The notes under the pieces: generated by a model
The model's database searches: none
What the model saw: the letters and a program-made list of their open reading frames with translations, nothing else
Told to the model about the DNA's origin: nothing
Translations under genes and position numbers: made by a program
In this document: positions 25,601-30,721 of the stretch, piece after piece
How the letters are laid out: each line of letters begins with the position of its first letter
Position numbering within the stretch: position 1 is the first letter of the stretch
Assembly: GCA_009929845.1 (NCBI GenBank)
Contig: RZZM01000015.1
Coordinates: 1-32,970 of the forward strand
From: Spartobacteria bacterium
GTDB taxonomy: Bacteria; Verrucomicrobiota; Kiritimatiellia; RZYC01
Direction: 5' to 3'
DNA length: 32,970 bases

Positions 25601-25637
25601 GTTAAGCGTTATTGGCGAATTACTTGAAATTCTGTAA
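19698..25637 (+). CDS. DEAH/DUF1998 helicase fused to nuclease-like and S24 peptidase-like domains
   Basis: A 1979-aa multidomain protein. The N-terminal SF2 core has STGTGSGKS (K116), DEAH (269-272) and TSATI. Cys-rich zinc sites follow (CTTCGQ, CRRCG, CVCCG), then the second RecA domain with TLELGVDIG and QRVGRAGR. A DUF1998/MrfA-like cysteine region ends near CPAQCDTSCIDCFRTYRNAF. Residues about 1675-1790 look like a Vsr/PD-(D/E)xK nuclease (PDVSF with D1714, LDG with D1732). After an acidic linker, residues about 1845-1979 form a LexA/S24 domain with S1888 in GHSMEP and K1933 in YTIKKYK. GAGGGA precedes the ATG. The core resembles DruE or DrmA/DrmB-type helicases. The peptidase fusion is the odd part and could be a damage or invasion switch. 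The final 250 bp are AT-rich. Confidence 0.9.
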   Translation: MAINPIVYTENVVRSFLRYQLTTYAFADERLNTRMRELLSLDETRETPLLKGPYISLSRAFRSGVSVEQLVSDGVLHEHLRQLIPFPHVYGHQEEAIRAIQQGRSTLISTGTGSGKSECFLYPIISRCLELRDVGAEPGICAVIVYPMNALAEDQLQRLRELLAGSGISFGMYVGKTPEREADVSGVRMYPVDSHAAYMAQLAEVRASKEGKGVSVHPSDEVCSREMMRKAGHQPRILLTNVKQLELLLTRQRDIELFDHARLDYLVFDEAHTFTGAQGAESACLVRRLRSFCGRSPEDTVCVATSATIVDSRNTAASREFAARFFGAPVEDITTVTETYEPQTWASERTVPTAPDDPAAALDAARMAVDAENPGEAVCAFWSRFVGTSSAISPDHWEEDLYVVLSRNELLWQAADLLATPRDLAGLLDDLVERVGRPVSEEELMMWLVLGTAARYENRPLVRPVVHAFVRGVPGAMVSFTEDGTPQLHLSAEEDTDDDADTLKLRVSTCTTCGQHYFEHYLADFEYTGSVPGGGQADGEVTYWETQDVAQGGQRVLLVDRLISSDDNDEEESSRHLSAIHICRRCGAAHSDDQSRCLACGVAGELIPLYVVVQQADHEGALTRCVCCGANGRTLAGRFREPAKPVRATNVADVHVLAQDMVHHAERKRLLVFADNRQDAAFQAGWMRDHSRRFRLRELMAEKLAEGPVSIGDMAYYLDTLMEADDALSRALLPEVWAIHPSKEAAGTAHREDRRHALRIQVLLEITQSANQQIGLEPWGRLKVNYVGLDETTSFIQNWARELRLPADELAGGIAALLDHHRRRKILHYSADDIFSSFQGDGNRDLLSGYIPELKGIPQGVKFSRDANDDQNRVKQWVSQGRRTMLSDLALKWGVPSERTHDFLQELWGFLTDPDRALLVPVTLKGTRGGVLPNTHGSHQVNGDNIVLTLNQTGFFRCKTCRRRMAARRVPLNRCLAWNCNGEMEHCPEDADNYDLSLIDREYTMLRPREHTAMVPNAERENLEQIFKGQSDSINTLVCTQTLELGVDIGALDAVLMRNVPPLPANYWQRVGRAGRRHRMAVDLTYCRQVSHDRAYFADPPKMLDGRVEPPSFNLSNPLMVAKHVHAAVITQLFKLGRDNSPLLEADRMEVREVLRDVLPAMVCSYLFHENGQIRTEPKDITALNTIITKHREHIEYAIVCAFRQGWPEADGDVVSGEALSGHVLGMTEALEAVLKRLFRRLRWAMEQMRQLNVKQENLGSLPEEDQAFHRRCNHLVQRLKGVGRRRRHEAEGYDDSFTYGVLAAEGFLPGYGLETGSVRGMAEVPSFVRGLGDFDLPRPPAIALREYVPGNLIYANGQRFVPRRYAFDAEERSERVVLEVSREREAVRQIQGSATSDPAADILTSIPICDVTLMHQSRISDEEENRFQMGVCIYGRDLGQHHGGQVFTWGDCELQLRKAMHVQLVNVGARLGIARDNHLGYPVCQTCGQSISPFSSQRQQEVFRENHLERCNCRPDGVAFHANLTADALLLPDCSNRIEAYSLFEGLRFGATQVLDMDLEDLQVIVLGRFDSDECDAVLYDPMPGGSGLLEQLLERFSEVVTAMEEIAQACPAQCDTSCIDCFRTYRNAFYHEHLDRNMMIERIHDCGSRLGDPMDIPPRRPVHEPEQNEQPVNVAERRLQAMLERAGFPPGEWQQQIRFNDLPHTMNSTTPDVSFHDPDDPNLLILIYLDGLSAHIHGHAATQQRDRQIRADLRARGHEVIEIAVSDMDDRNVMLRHFRKLARYLLGRDDARRVGEDVDDWFGGNNDDNVETDFEQEREDNNILPFEWVDPDPSEYGITCVPVYSLQAVAGTFGEFQHPEPEGWARFDTSRNFNNKMFIAQVSGHSMEPTIPDGSWCLFTSEVGGPRDNRILILQHRDISDPETGGCYTIKKYKRLPQGDGERGGRITLQPNNPDYEPIIIDSGEALSVIGELLEIL

Positions 25638-25724
25638 TTATAGATCCAAGAGGAAGCCATGTGTTATGATAAACATAAATCTTTGGTCGGTTGATGATTT
25701 CGCAGTACACTTGCAGGAGAAGAT

Positions 25725-26318
25725 ATGAAAAAGACACTTGAGACATTTTGTAATTGGTTAAACGTATCGAAGTTTCCAATTCATCCGTGGACGAATGAGA
25801 AGACAATTCAGAATCAGTTAGGATTATTTCTTAACTTTTGGCTTCCCAGAACCAGCACCGTAGAACTGGAAGTGAATACGACCAAGCTGCCTGGCGTTCC
25901 CAAAGGACTGCGGAAGAAAGAGGCAGATATCATCGTAACTACTGGACAGAAACGCTCTGTAATTGAAGTCAAGTTCTGGAGAGACCAGGGCACATACAAC
26001 ATCGGTATGTTTCGCTGTTACGAAGACATATGCTTTGTAGAACAGCTCTGCAAAAAGGGCTTCGGGTCATCTGCCGTCATCTTCTTCACAGATATCCCTT
26101 CGCACTATACGAAAGCCGCGTCGAGTCCAAACCCAAGGAACCCCCAAAATACAGATCTTTACACAACATTTCGATACGATCAGGTACTATGTGGCAAAGT
26201 ACAGATAAAAACGGGGAAACTGAATCAATCCATCACCATCGCTGGAACTTATCCACTTCAGTGGCATCATCTTTGTGGAGATACGTGTTACACAATCATA
26301 GAAATTGGTGCGAAGTAA
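25725..26318 (+). CDS. Small PD-(D/E)xK nuclease-like protein
   Basis: A 197-aa soluble protein without close family recognition. The core KKEADIIVT followed by SVIEVKFW gives D68 and E81-x-K83, the PD-ExK nuclease signature. An upstream Glu in VELEV and helix TIQNQLGLFL fit the fold. AGGAGA lies about 7 nt before the ATG. It starts 87 nt after the helicase gene, same strand, and ends just before the IS66 debris. Its DNA is AT-richer than the helicase body. It is a plausible effector of the system or a separate restriction-like gene. The fold is likely; activity and partner are inference. Confidence 0.7.
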   Translation: MKKTLETFCNWLNVSKFPIHPWTNEKTIQNQLGLFLNFWLPRTSTVELEVNTTKLPGVPKGLRKKEADIIVTTGQKRSVIEVKFWRDQGTYNIGMFRCYEDICFVEQLCKKGFGSSAVIFFTDIPSHYTKAASSPNPRNPQNTDLYTTFRYDQVLCGKVQIKTGKLNQSITIAGTYPLQWHHLCGDTCYTIIEIGAK

Positions 26319-26370
26319 AGCCTGGATTCGCATGCGAAAAATAATGGACACAACAAATGTGATTTTTTCT
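26319..26370. other. Spacer with a perfect 12-bp palindrome
   Basis: TTCGCATGCGAA (26327-26338) is fully self-complementary and lies just after the nuclease stop. No T-run follows on the plus strand, so terminator function is doubtful. Nothing else was seen before the DUF4143 fragment. Confidence 0.4.
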
Positions 26371-26430
26371 GCCCGTGCGCCGCAGACCGGTCAATACTGT
26401 CGCCATCTCCGGGATATCTCCCCGGCACGC
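26371..26430 (-). pseudogene. Remnant of a second DUF4143 ATPase gene (Walker A region)
   Basis: This 60-nt stretch is nearly identical, by eye, to 8698-8756 of the intact DUF4143 gene. On the minus strand it reads IPEMATVLTGLRRTG, matching residues about 30-44. A 1-nt length difference breaks the frame at one end, and similarity stops at both edges. The IS66 element begins 29 nt to the right. It is a dead scrap of a paralogous gene or of a local duplication. Confidence 0.8.
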
Positions 26431-26519
26431 TTTGTTTGAAGACGCAGAGGCGATCTTCGGTAAGTGTCTTATAAACCACCTCCTTTTCAGCGGACCGGGT
26501 TCGTGCGTAAATGGGTGGC

Positions 26520-26666
26520 ATGAAAACTACATTCAGGAAAACAGGACGTCGGAATCAGCTTCGCAGCGAAGAAGAGCGCTCACGGCTGATTAAACTGTAT
26601 AAATCAAGCGGCTTGAAGCCATCAGAATTCTGTCGGGAGCACGGCATTCATTTGTCAACATTCTGA
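26520..26666 (+). pseudogene. Truncated IS66 TnpA (HTH part)
   Basis: A 48-codon fragment with the helix-turn-helix string RLIKLYKSSGLKPSEFCREH typical of the IS66 TnpA N-terminus. A TGA at 26664-26666 cuts it off where the deletion joins it to tnpC. Its stop overlaps the next ATG as TGATG, a by-product of the deletion. It is too short for the ORF track. Confidence 0.8.
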
Positions 26667-27283
26667 TGTATAATCGTCAGCGCGTTGCGGCCGGTCAGGA
26701 GCCGTTGTCTTTGTTTGCCTGCCGGGCTCATGCCCGCCGCTATTTTTATAAAGCCGAAGACGAAAGCGGGTTCGCCCGATGGATGCTTCGCCAGGTACAG
26801 CTTCTCTATCGGGTTGACACACGACTGCGTGAAAGCAATGCCGGGCCGGCCCTGCGTGCAGCGGTACGCCAGGCCGAAAGTACGATGATCCTGCAGCGTA
26901 TAGAGAAGGCGCTCAAAGCGCGGAAGTTCAGCCACCTGTCCGGCAGCCTTACCGGTCAAGCCGTTGTCTATACACTGCGCTTGTGGGATCAACTGGTTCG
27001 GTATACGCAGGATGGACGGGTAGAGATCGATAACAATCTGGTTGAAAATGCCATCCGCCCCACTGCCGTTGGGAAAAAGAACTGGCTGTTCTTCGGCAGC
27101 GAAAATGCCGGGTGGCAAAGTGCAGTCCTGTTCAGCATCCTGGAAACATGCCGCAAACTTGAAATCAATCCGCAGGAGTACCTGCTGGATGTACTTACAC
27201 GCCTGCCACACATGACGAACCAGCAGGTTCGCGATCTGACGCCCTCAAAATGGCGCCAAACCAGAATGAAAATCGCCTGTTGA
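26666..27283 (+). pseudogene. C-terminal fragment of IS66 transposase TnpC
   Basis: 205 aa corresponding to roughly the last 40% of a TnpC. It has the ACRAHARRYF block (normally ACWAHARRKF), then DNNLVENAIRP with the final catalytic Glu (E127), KKNWLFFGSE and the closing YLLDVLTRLP. The N-terminal zinc-binding and first catalytic Asp regions are missing, so it is not an active transposase. The open frame explains why it appears as a normal ORF. Confidence 0.9.
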
Positions 27284-27307
27284 CCAGCGTTGTCAATAAG
27301 GTGAATT

Positions 27308-27347
27308 ATAAGACGCTTACGTATCAGATCAATCGTAAGCGTCTTAT
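27308..27347. repeat. Back-to-back IS66-type ends
   Basis: ATAAGACGCTTAC (27308-27320), the right end of the element, is mirrored exactly by GTAAGCGTCTTAT (27335-27347), with 14 nt between. The second copy looks like the left end of another IS66 element whose body is gone, or a product of adjacent insertion and deletion. As RNA it would also form a strong hairpin. Confidence 0.8.
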
Positions 27348-27363
27348 AGTCCGATGTCGATGT

Positions 27364-27407
27364 CCCCTAACAACCTAACACCTAACCCCCTAAACACCTA
27401 TACCCCC
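27364..27407. repeat. Degenerate CCTAAC (telomere-like) tract
   Basis: Short units CCTAACA, CCTAACA, CCTAACCCC and CCTAAACA run in series and end in TACCCCC, immediately after the 3' end of the minus-strand DUF262 gene. The minus strand is G-rich with several G4-G5 runs. Similar tracts occur as intergenic filler in some environmental genomes; the function is unknown. Confidence 0.6.
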
Positions 27408-27408
27408 A

Positions 27409-28551
27409 TCACTTCCACCGGTTTTGCACATAGGCGACCAGATCGGGGCCTTGCATTTCAAGGCTTTGGTTGCCGGAGCGGACATACAGGCGCTTGTCGA
27501 TATATACTGGCGCGTCGGCCGGTTTCACCACAATCTGGCACACATCGCGATTGTCTATCTTGTGCTGCGTAATCTTGTAAAACCGAAATGGATTTTCAAT
27601 GCCCAGGCGCGCGCGCAGGGTGTTGCGCAGGTGCAGCAGGTAGCCGTCCCAGTTCGGCTTCCCTTTGTCGATACGGCGATATTCGCGGTTGATGCCCTTG
27701 ATGGAGCCGTCATCATAGACGCCGATTAAAAGCGTTCCCCCGGAATAGCTGTTCATGAAGGCGGCCACGGTACGGACCACGCCGTTGATGCGCTTCTCGG
27801 TCAGACGATGATCGGAGCGCCGGGCCAGCAACCCTTCCTTGAACTCAAGTTGCTCGGATTCACCACTGGCGATCAGGGCCATCAGGCGGGGATCAGAGGC
27901 AAATTTTACATACTGGTCCAGTTCGCCCGGTTTTTCGGGGGCTTCCAACATGTTCAGACTCTTGAAGATCGGGTAGGGGTTCTCATCTTTCTCCAACTCA
28001 ATGCGCACTACCATGAAGTTCTTTGAAAGGTATTCGGCAAAGGCGTTGATGTCGAGGCGTGGCTCCTCCTCAAGCTCTTCCCGGAAAAATGCAGCCGCCG
28101 GAAAGGCGGTGGAGGCGGCGCTGGTCTCCCCGCCCAGCGAATTGAAAAAGAGGGTCCGATTCTTCGGCAGTGGCAGGAGCTTGTAATGATAGCCACCTTC
28201 CTCCCGTTCATTGAGCATGAAGGCGCGGGCGATGGTTTCCGCCCGGCGCGGGTCCTGTTCGCGGATAATATCACGCAGCGCCGCGAGGAGTGCGAGCATG
28301 GTGATCAGTCGTTGCTGTCCGTCCACCAATAGATATTTTTGCAGTCCCGACAAGGTGGACTGCACCGGCATGATGACAATGGCGCCCAAAAATATCTCAT
28401 GCCCCGGATCGCGCCGATGGGTATCCAAAACCCCTTGCAGGAAGGTGGCCCACCGGTCGTCCTTCCAGTTATATGGCTGTTGAAAAGACGGCACCACATA
28501 CTGCAACCGTCCCTGCATCAACTTTTCCAATGTGCATTCCTGCGCCTTCAT
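27409..28551 (-). CDS. DUF262 (GmrSD/ParB-like) domain fused to AlbA_2
   Basis: A 380-aa fusion. Residues 1-200 are the N-terminal part of DUF262, with PSFQQPYNW and LVDGQQRLITM (DGQQR motif, 78-81). This stops after IFKSLN, where the normal DUF262 would continue. From about 229 an AlbA_2 domain follows (LEFKEG, FMNSYSGGTLLIGVYDDG) and runs to the end. No DUF1524 HNH partner is present. I start at MKAQEC, the usual family start; the track begins 18 nt earlier. DUF262 proteins such as GmrS and BrxU cut modified DNA using NTP, so a modification-dependent or regulatory role is possible. Its AlbA_2 domain echoes the first gene of the core operon. Confidence 0.85.
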   Translation of the reverse strand: MKAQECTLEKLMQGRLQYVVPSFQQPYNWKDDRWATFLQGVLDTHRRDPGHEIFLGAIVIMPVQSTLSGLQKYLLVDGQQRLITMLALLAALRDIIREQDPRRAETIARAFMLNEREEGGYHYKLLPLPKNRTLFFNSLGGETSAASTAFPAAAFFREELEEEPRLDINAFAEYLSKNFMVVRIELEKDENPYPIFKSLNMLEAPEKPGELDQYVKFASDPRLMALIASGESEQLEFKEGLLARRSDHRLTEKRINGVVRTVAAFMNSYSGGTLLIGVYDDGSIKGINREYRRIDKGKPNWDGYLLHLRNTLRARLGIENPFRFYKITQHKIDNRDVCQIVVKPADAPVYIDKRLYVRSGNQSLEMQGPDLVAYVQNRWK

Positions 28552-28629
28552 GAGTGCCCATGCTACCATAAACAGTCACGGAAAACCAAGCGCGAGTCGC
28601 CGGAAAATATTTTTGCCCAAAAATCCATC

Positions 28630-28658
28630 TTGCCTTTACAACAGGGGTACTTTATTAG
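28630..28658 (+). promoter_or_regulatory. Likely tRNA-Arg promoter
   Basis: TTGCCT (28630-28635) and TATTAG (28653-28658) are 17 bp apart, and the tRNA begins 20 nt further. The -10 region overlaps TGTCGGACACT in inverse orientation (28657-28667), the left part of the dyad element seen at 1356 and 2402. Confidence 0.5.
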
Positions 28659-28678
28659 TGTCCGACATCAACAACGGC

Positions 28679-28755
28679 GCCCCCGTAGCTCAGTTGGATA
28701 GAGCAACGGATTTCTAATCCGTGGGTCGTGAGTTCAAATCTCGCCGGGGGTGCCA
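28679..28755 (+). tRNA. tRNA-Arg, anticodon UCU, CCA encoded
   Basis: A complete 77-nt cloverleaf. The acceptor GCCCCCG pairs with CGGGGGT (one G-U pair), the D stem is GCTC/GAGC, and the anticodon stem is ACGGA/TCCGT around loop TTTCTAA with TCT at 28713-28715. The T stem is GTGAG/CTCGC around TTCAAAT, followed by G and CCA. It reads AGA codons. tRNA 3' ends are common integration sites. I saw no second copy of its 3' end in this window. Confidence 0.96.
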
Positions 28756-28824
28756 GTTTATTGAGGTCGTAGGGATGCGGGTGCAGGTTGCACGTTGCCA
28801 AAACGAGCCGCGAGGTTCGTTGTA

Positions 28825-28872
28825 CGGGCTTTAGCCCGCCGCGCACGTTGAGCTGCGAACGTACGGGAAATC
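28825..28872. repeat. Hairpins between the tRNA and the convergent methyltransferase
   Basis: CGGGCT-TT-AGCCCG (28825-28838) is followed by ACGTT (28847-28851) pairing with AACGT (28858-28862). They lie in the convergent gap after the tRNA and after the minus-strand operon. No T-run is present. This could be a repeat-type element or a Rho-assisted end. Confidence 0.45.
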
Positions 28873-28877
28873 ATCCA

Positions 28878-29651
28878 TCACCCCGTTGCCGTCCCCCGCT
28901 TGCGGATCACGGCAATGGTGATGCGCCCCATCAGGTTGGCGGGGGTAAGCATCCATTTGATGTGGCGGCGGTACAGGGGCTGTAGGTCGGCGTATTCCTT
29001 GCGGATGAGTTTGCCCCGCAGCGCAAGGGCAAAGAAGGGGTAAAGGAGCAGCATGGGCAGGCGCGCGCTCCGGCGGATGCGGTTGGTGGTCAGGTTCACC
29101 AGCTCGCCACCGAAGCGTTCGGCCAGGAACATGATCTGGGGCAGGCCGATGGGATTGATGTGCTGCATGTAATAGGCGTCCATGGCGGGATCCAGAGGGC
29201 GTGGCGCGCAGTCGGTGTATCCGTAGGTGAAGAAGTGCCATCGCGACGGAATGCTGAGGATGTTGGGTGTTGTGATAACGGCGTGGCCACCGGGGCGCAG
29301 TACACGGAGGGTTTCTTTGACAAACTGGATGTGATTTTCGATGTGCTCAATCACCTCGATGGATACCGTCCAGTCAAAGGTGTCGTCCGCTAATGGAATC
29401 GCCCGGTTTAAGTCGGCCTGGTGAAACGGGATGTCCGCGGCCTTGAAATTGTCGCGCAGATAGTCCGTGGCCTCGACGTGGTATCCCTTTTGAGCCAGGA
29501 GCTGGGCAAAGTACCCTTCGCCGGCGCCGATATCCAGAATGCGCGTGTTTGTGTCCCTTGGAAGCAGCGAAAGGACGCGGGGATAGATATCCGGCTGGAA
29601 AGTGATACCTTTCGGTTCCTGGACGTTCGCGGCCATTGCCCCGTCCGGCAT
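28878..29651 (-). CDS. Class I SAM-dependent methyltransferase
   Basis: 257 aa. SAM motif I is ILDIGAGEGYF (38-48), followed by the acidic end of strand 2 (VEATDY), then DDTFDWTVSIEVIEHIEN and RPGGHAVITTPN, as in Methyltransf_11/UbiG-like enzymes. The C-terminus is hydrophobic and basic, perhaps membrane-associated. Its ATG overlaps the upstream stop as TAATG, so it is coupled to the dehydrogenase gene. With that neighbour the substrate may be a sugar or lipid-linked glycan intermediate. The fold is certain; the substrate is unknown. Confidence 0.9.
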   Translation of the reverse strand: MPDGAMAANVQEPKGITFQPDIYPRVLSLLPRDTNTRILDIGAGEGYFAQLLAQKGYHVEATDYLRDNFKAADIPFHQADLNRAIPLADDTFDWTVSIEVIEHIENHIQFVKETLRVLRPGGHAVITTPNILSIPSRWHFFTYGYTDCAPRPLDPAMDAYYMQHINPIGLPQIMFLAERFGGELVNLTTNRIRRSARLPMLLLYPFFALALRGKLIRKEYADLQPLYRRHIKWMLTPANLMGRITIAVIRKRGTATG

Positions 29652-30721
29652 TATTCGCGTTCGCCGATCCGTGCGTGGACCACGGGGGCGCCCGGATGCA
29701 CAGGTTTTCCGCTGGCGGCGGACTCGTACAGTGCGGTCAGGATTTCCACATTCTTGCGGCCCTCGTCCCCGCCGACGGCGGCGGGCTTGTCCTCCAGGAT
29801 CGCGTCGATGACGCTGGCCAGGTAGGGCATATGGCCATGCCCGTAGACATTCTCCACTTCATGGGAATGCAGTTCGCCCATCGCCGCGTCTTCGGGTTCC
29901 TCGACTTCAAACTTCCAGTGTTCAATCATGTTGACGGCTGGGCCGCCGATAATGACGCTGCCTTTTTCGCCCAGAATGCTCAGCGATCCTTCCAGGTCGT
30001 TCGGGCGGGTCGCGGTCGTGGCCTCAAACACGCCCAGGGCGCCGTTTTTAAAACGCATGATGGCCGCGGCGGTGTCTTCCACTTCGATATCCATCAGCCG
30101 GGTTGCGATCTGGGACTGGATGAAATCAATAGGGCCCATGAACCATTGCAGCAGGTCGAGATGGTGCGTGGCCTGCTGGGCCACCACGCCCCCGTCCAGT
30201 TTCCAGGTGCCGCGCCAGTTGGCCTGGTCGTAATAGCCCTGGTCGCGCCGCCAGCGCACACGGACGGTCCCGAGCACCAGCTTGCCGAACCGCCCCTGTT
30301 CCAGGGCGCGCCGCGCTGCGAGTATGGCGCGGTTGAAACGATTCTGTTTGACGATGAACAAGCGGCAGTTGTTGTGTTGGCAGGCCTCAATCATCCGGTC
30401 GCAATCTTCCACGCGCAGGGCCATCGGTTTTTCACAGATGATATGCCTGCCGAATTGCGCGAATTCAACGACATTTTCGGCGTGATAGCCCGTGGGCGTC
30501 AACACGTCGATCACGTCAATTTCCGGGTGCGCCTTTATCATGTCGTGGGCGCTCAGGTAGTAGGGCACATTGTATTGTTCGCCTTTTTCTTTGGCCTTTT
30601 CTTCGATGAGGTCGCATACCGCGACAAGGTTGGCTTTCACATGGTCCGAGGTAAGGGCGGCCAGGTGTTTGCCGGCAATGCGTCCGCATCCGACGGTACC
30701 GATATTAAGACTCTTTTTCAT
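29651..30721 (-). CDS. Gfo/Idh/MocA dehydrogenase, WlbA/WbpB-like
   Basis: 356 aa. An N-terminal Rossmann fold holds GTVGCGRIAGKH (8-19), with EKP at 97-99 giving the catalytic-region Lys98. The active-site region has QQATHHLDLLQW (H186/H187). The strings FIVKQNRFNR, WRGTWKLDGG and FEATTATRPNDLEGS closely match UDP-GlcNAcA 3-dehydrogenases (WlbA/WbpB), which make amino-uronic acids for surface polysaccharide. It is coupled to the TVP38 gene upstream by ATGA and to the methyltransferase downstream by TAATG. Family confidence is high and the specific substrate moderate. A cell-envelope sugar role would set this operon apart from the defence region. Confidence 0.92.
   Translation of the reverse strand: MKKSLNIGTVGCGRIAGKHLAALTSDHVKANLVAVCDLIEEKAKEKGEQYNVPYYLSAHDMIKAHPEIDVIDVLTPTGYHAENVVEFAQFGRHIICEKPMALRVEDCDRMIEACQHNNCRLFIVKQNRFNRAILAARRALEQGRFGKLVLGTVRVRWRRDQGYYDQANWRGTWKLDGGVVAQQATHHLDLLQWFMGPIDFIQSQIATRLMDIEVEDTAAAIMRFKNGALGVFEATTATRPNDLEGSLSILGEKGSVIIGGPAVNMIEHWKFEVEEPEDAAMGELHSHEVENVYGHGHMPYLASVIDAILEDKPAAVGGDEGRKNVEILTALYESAASGKPVHPGAPVVHARIGERE

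Larger units (their letters stand above)
9022..26318 (+). other. Candidate DISARM/Hma-like defence operon
   Basis: In order: AlbA_2 protein, DrmD-like SNF2 helicase, DrmMI/PglX-like methyltransferase, VapBC, DEAH/DUF1998 helicase with nuclease-like and S24 domains, and a PD-ExK nuclease. All are on the plus strand. Overlaps of 8 and 4 nt join the first three, and short gaps join most of the rest. Apart from the VapBC promoter no internal promoter was recognised. The SNF2-methylase-DUF1998 trio is known from DISARM class 1 and from the helicase-methylase-ATPase arrangement I recall under the name Hma. The additional domains and genes make this version unusual. Confidence 0.7.
26460..27320 (+). 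mobile_element. IS66-family element, internally deleted
   Basis: The left end GTAAGTGTCTTATAAACCACC (26460-26480) matches the reverse complement of 27300-27320 at 18 of 21 positions, and ends starting GTAA are typical of IS66. Inside, only the first part of the accessory tnpA gene and the last part of the tnpC transposase remain, joined directly; tnpB is absent. The flanking 8-mers do not match, so no target duplication survives. The copy cannot move on its own. Confidence 0.85.

Noticed and set aside
26288-26521. 77-aa minus-strand ORF over the DUF4143 fragment
   Set aside because: It is out of frame with the recognisable IPEMATVLTG remnant, so it is a by-product of decay.
27364-27407. attC-like GTTAGG cores on the minus strand
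   Set aside because: The GTTAGG strings are simply the units of the degenerate CCTAAC tract; no paired R'/R'' structure is present.
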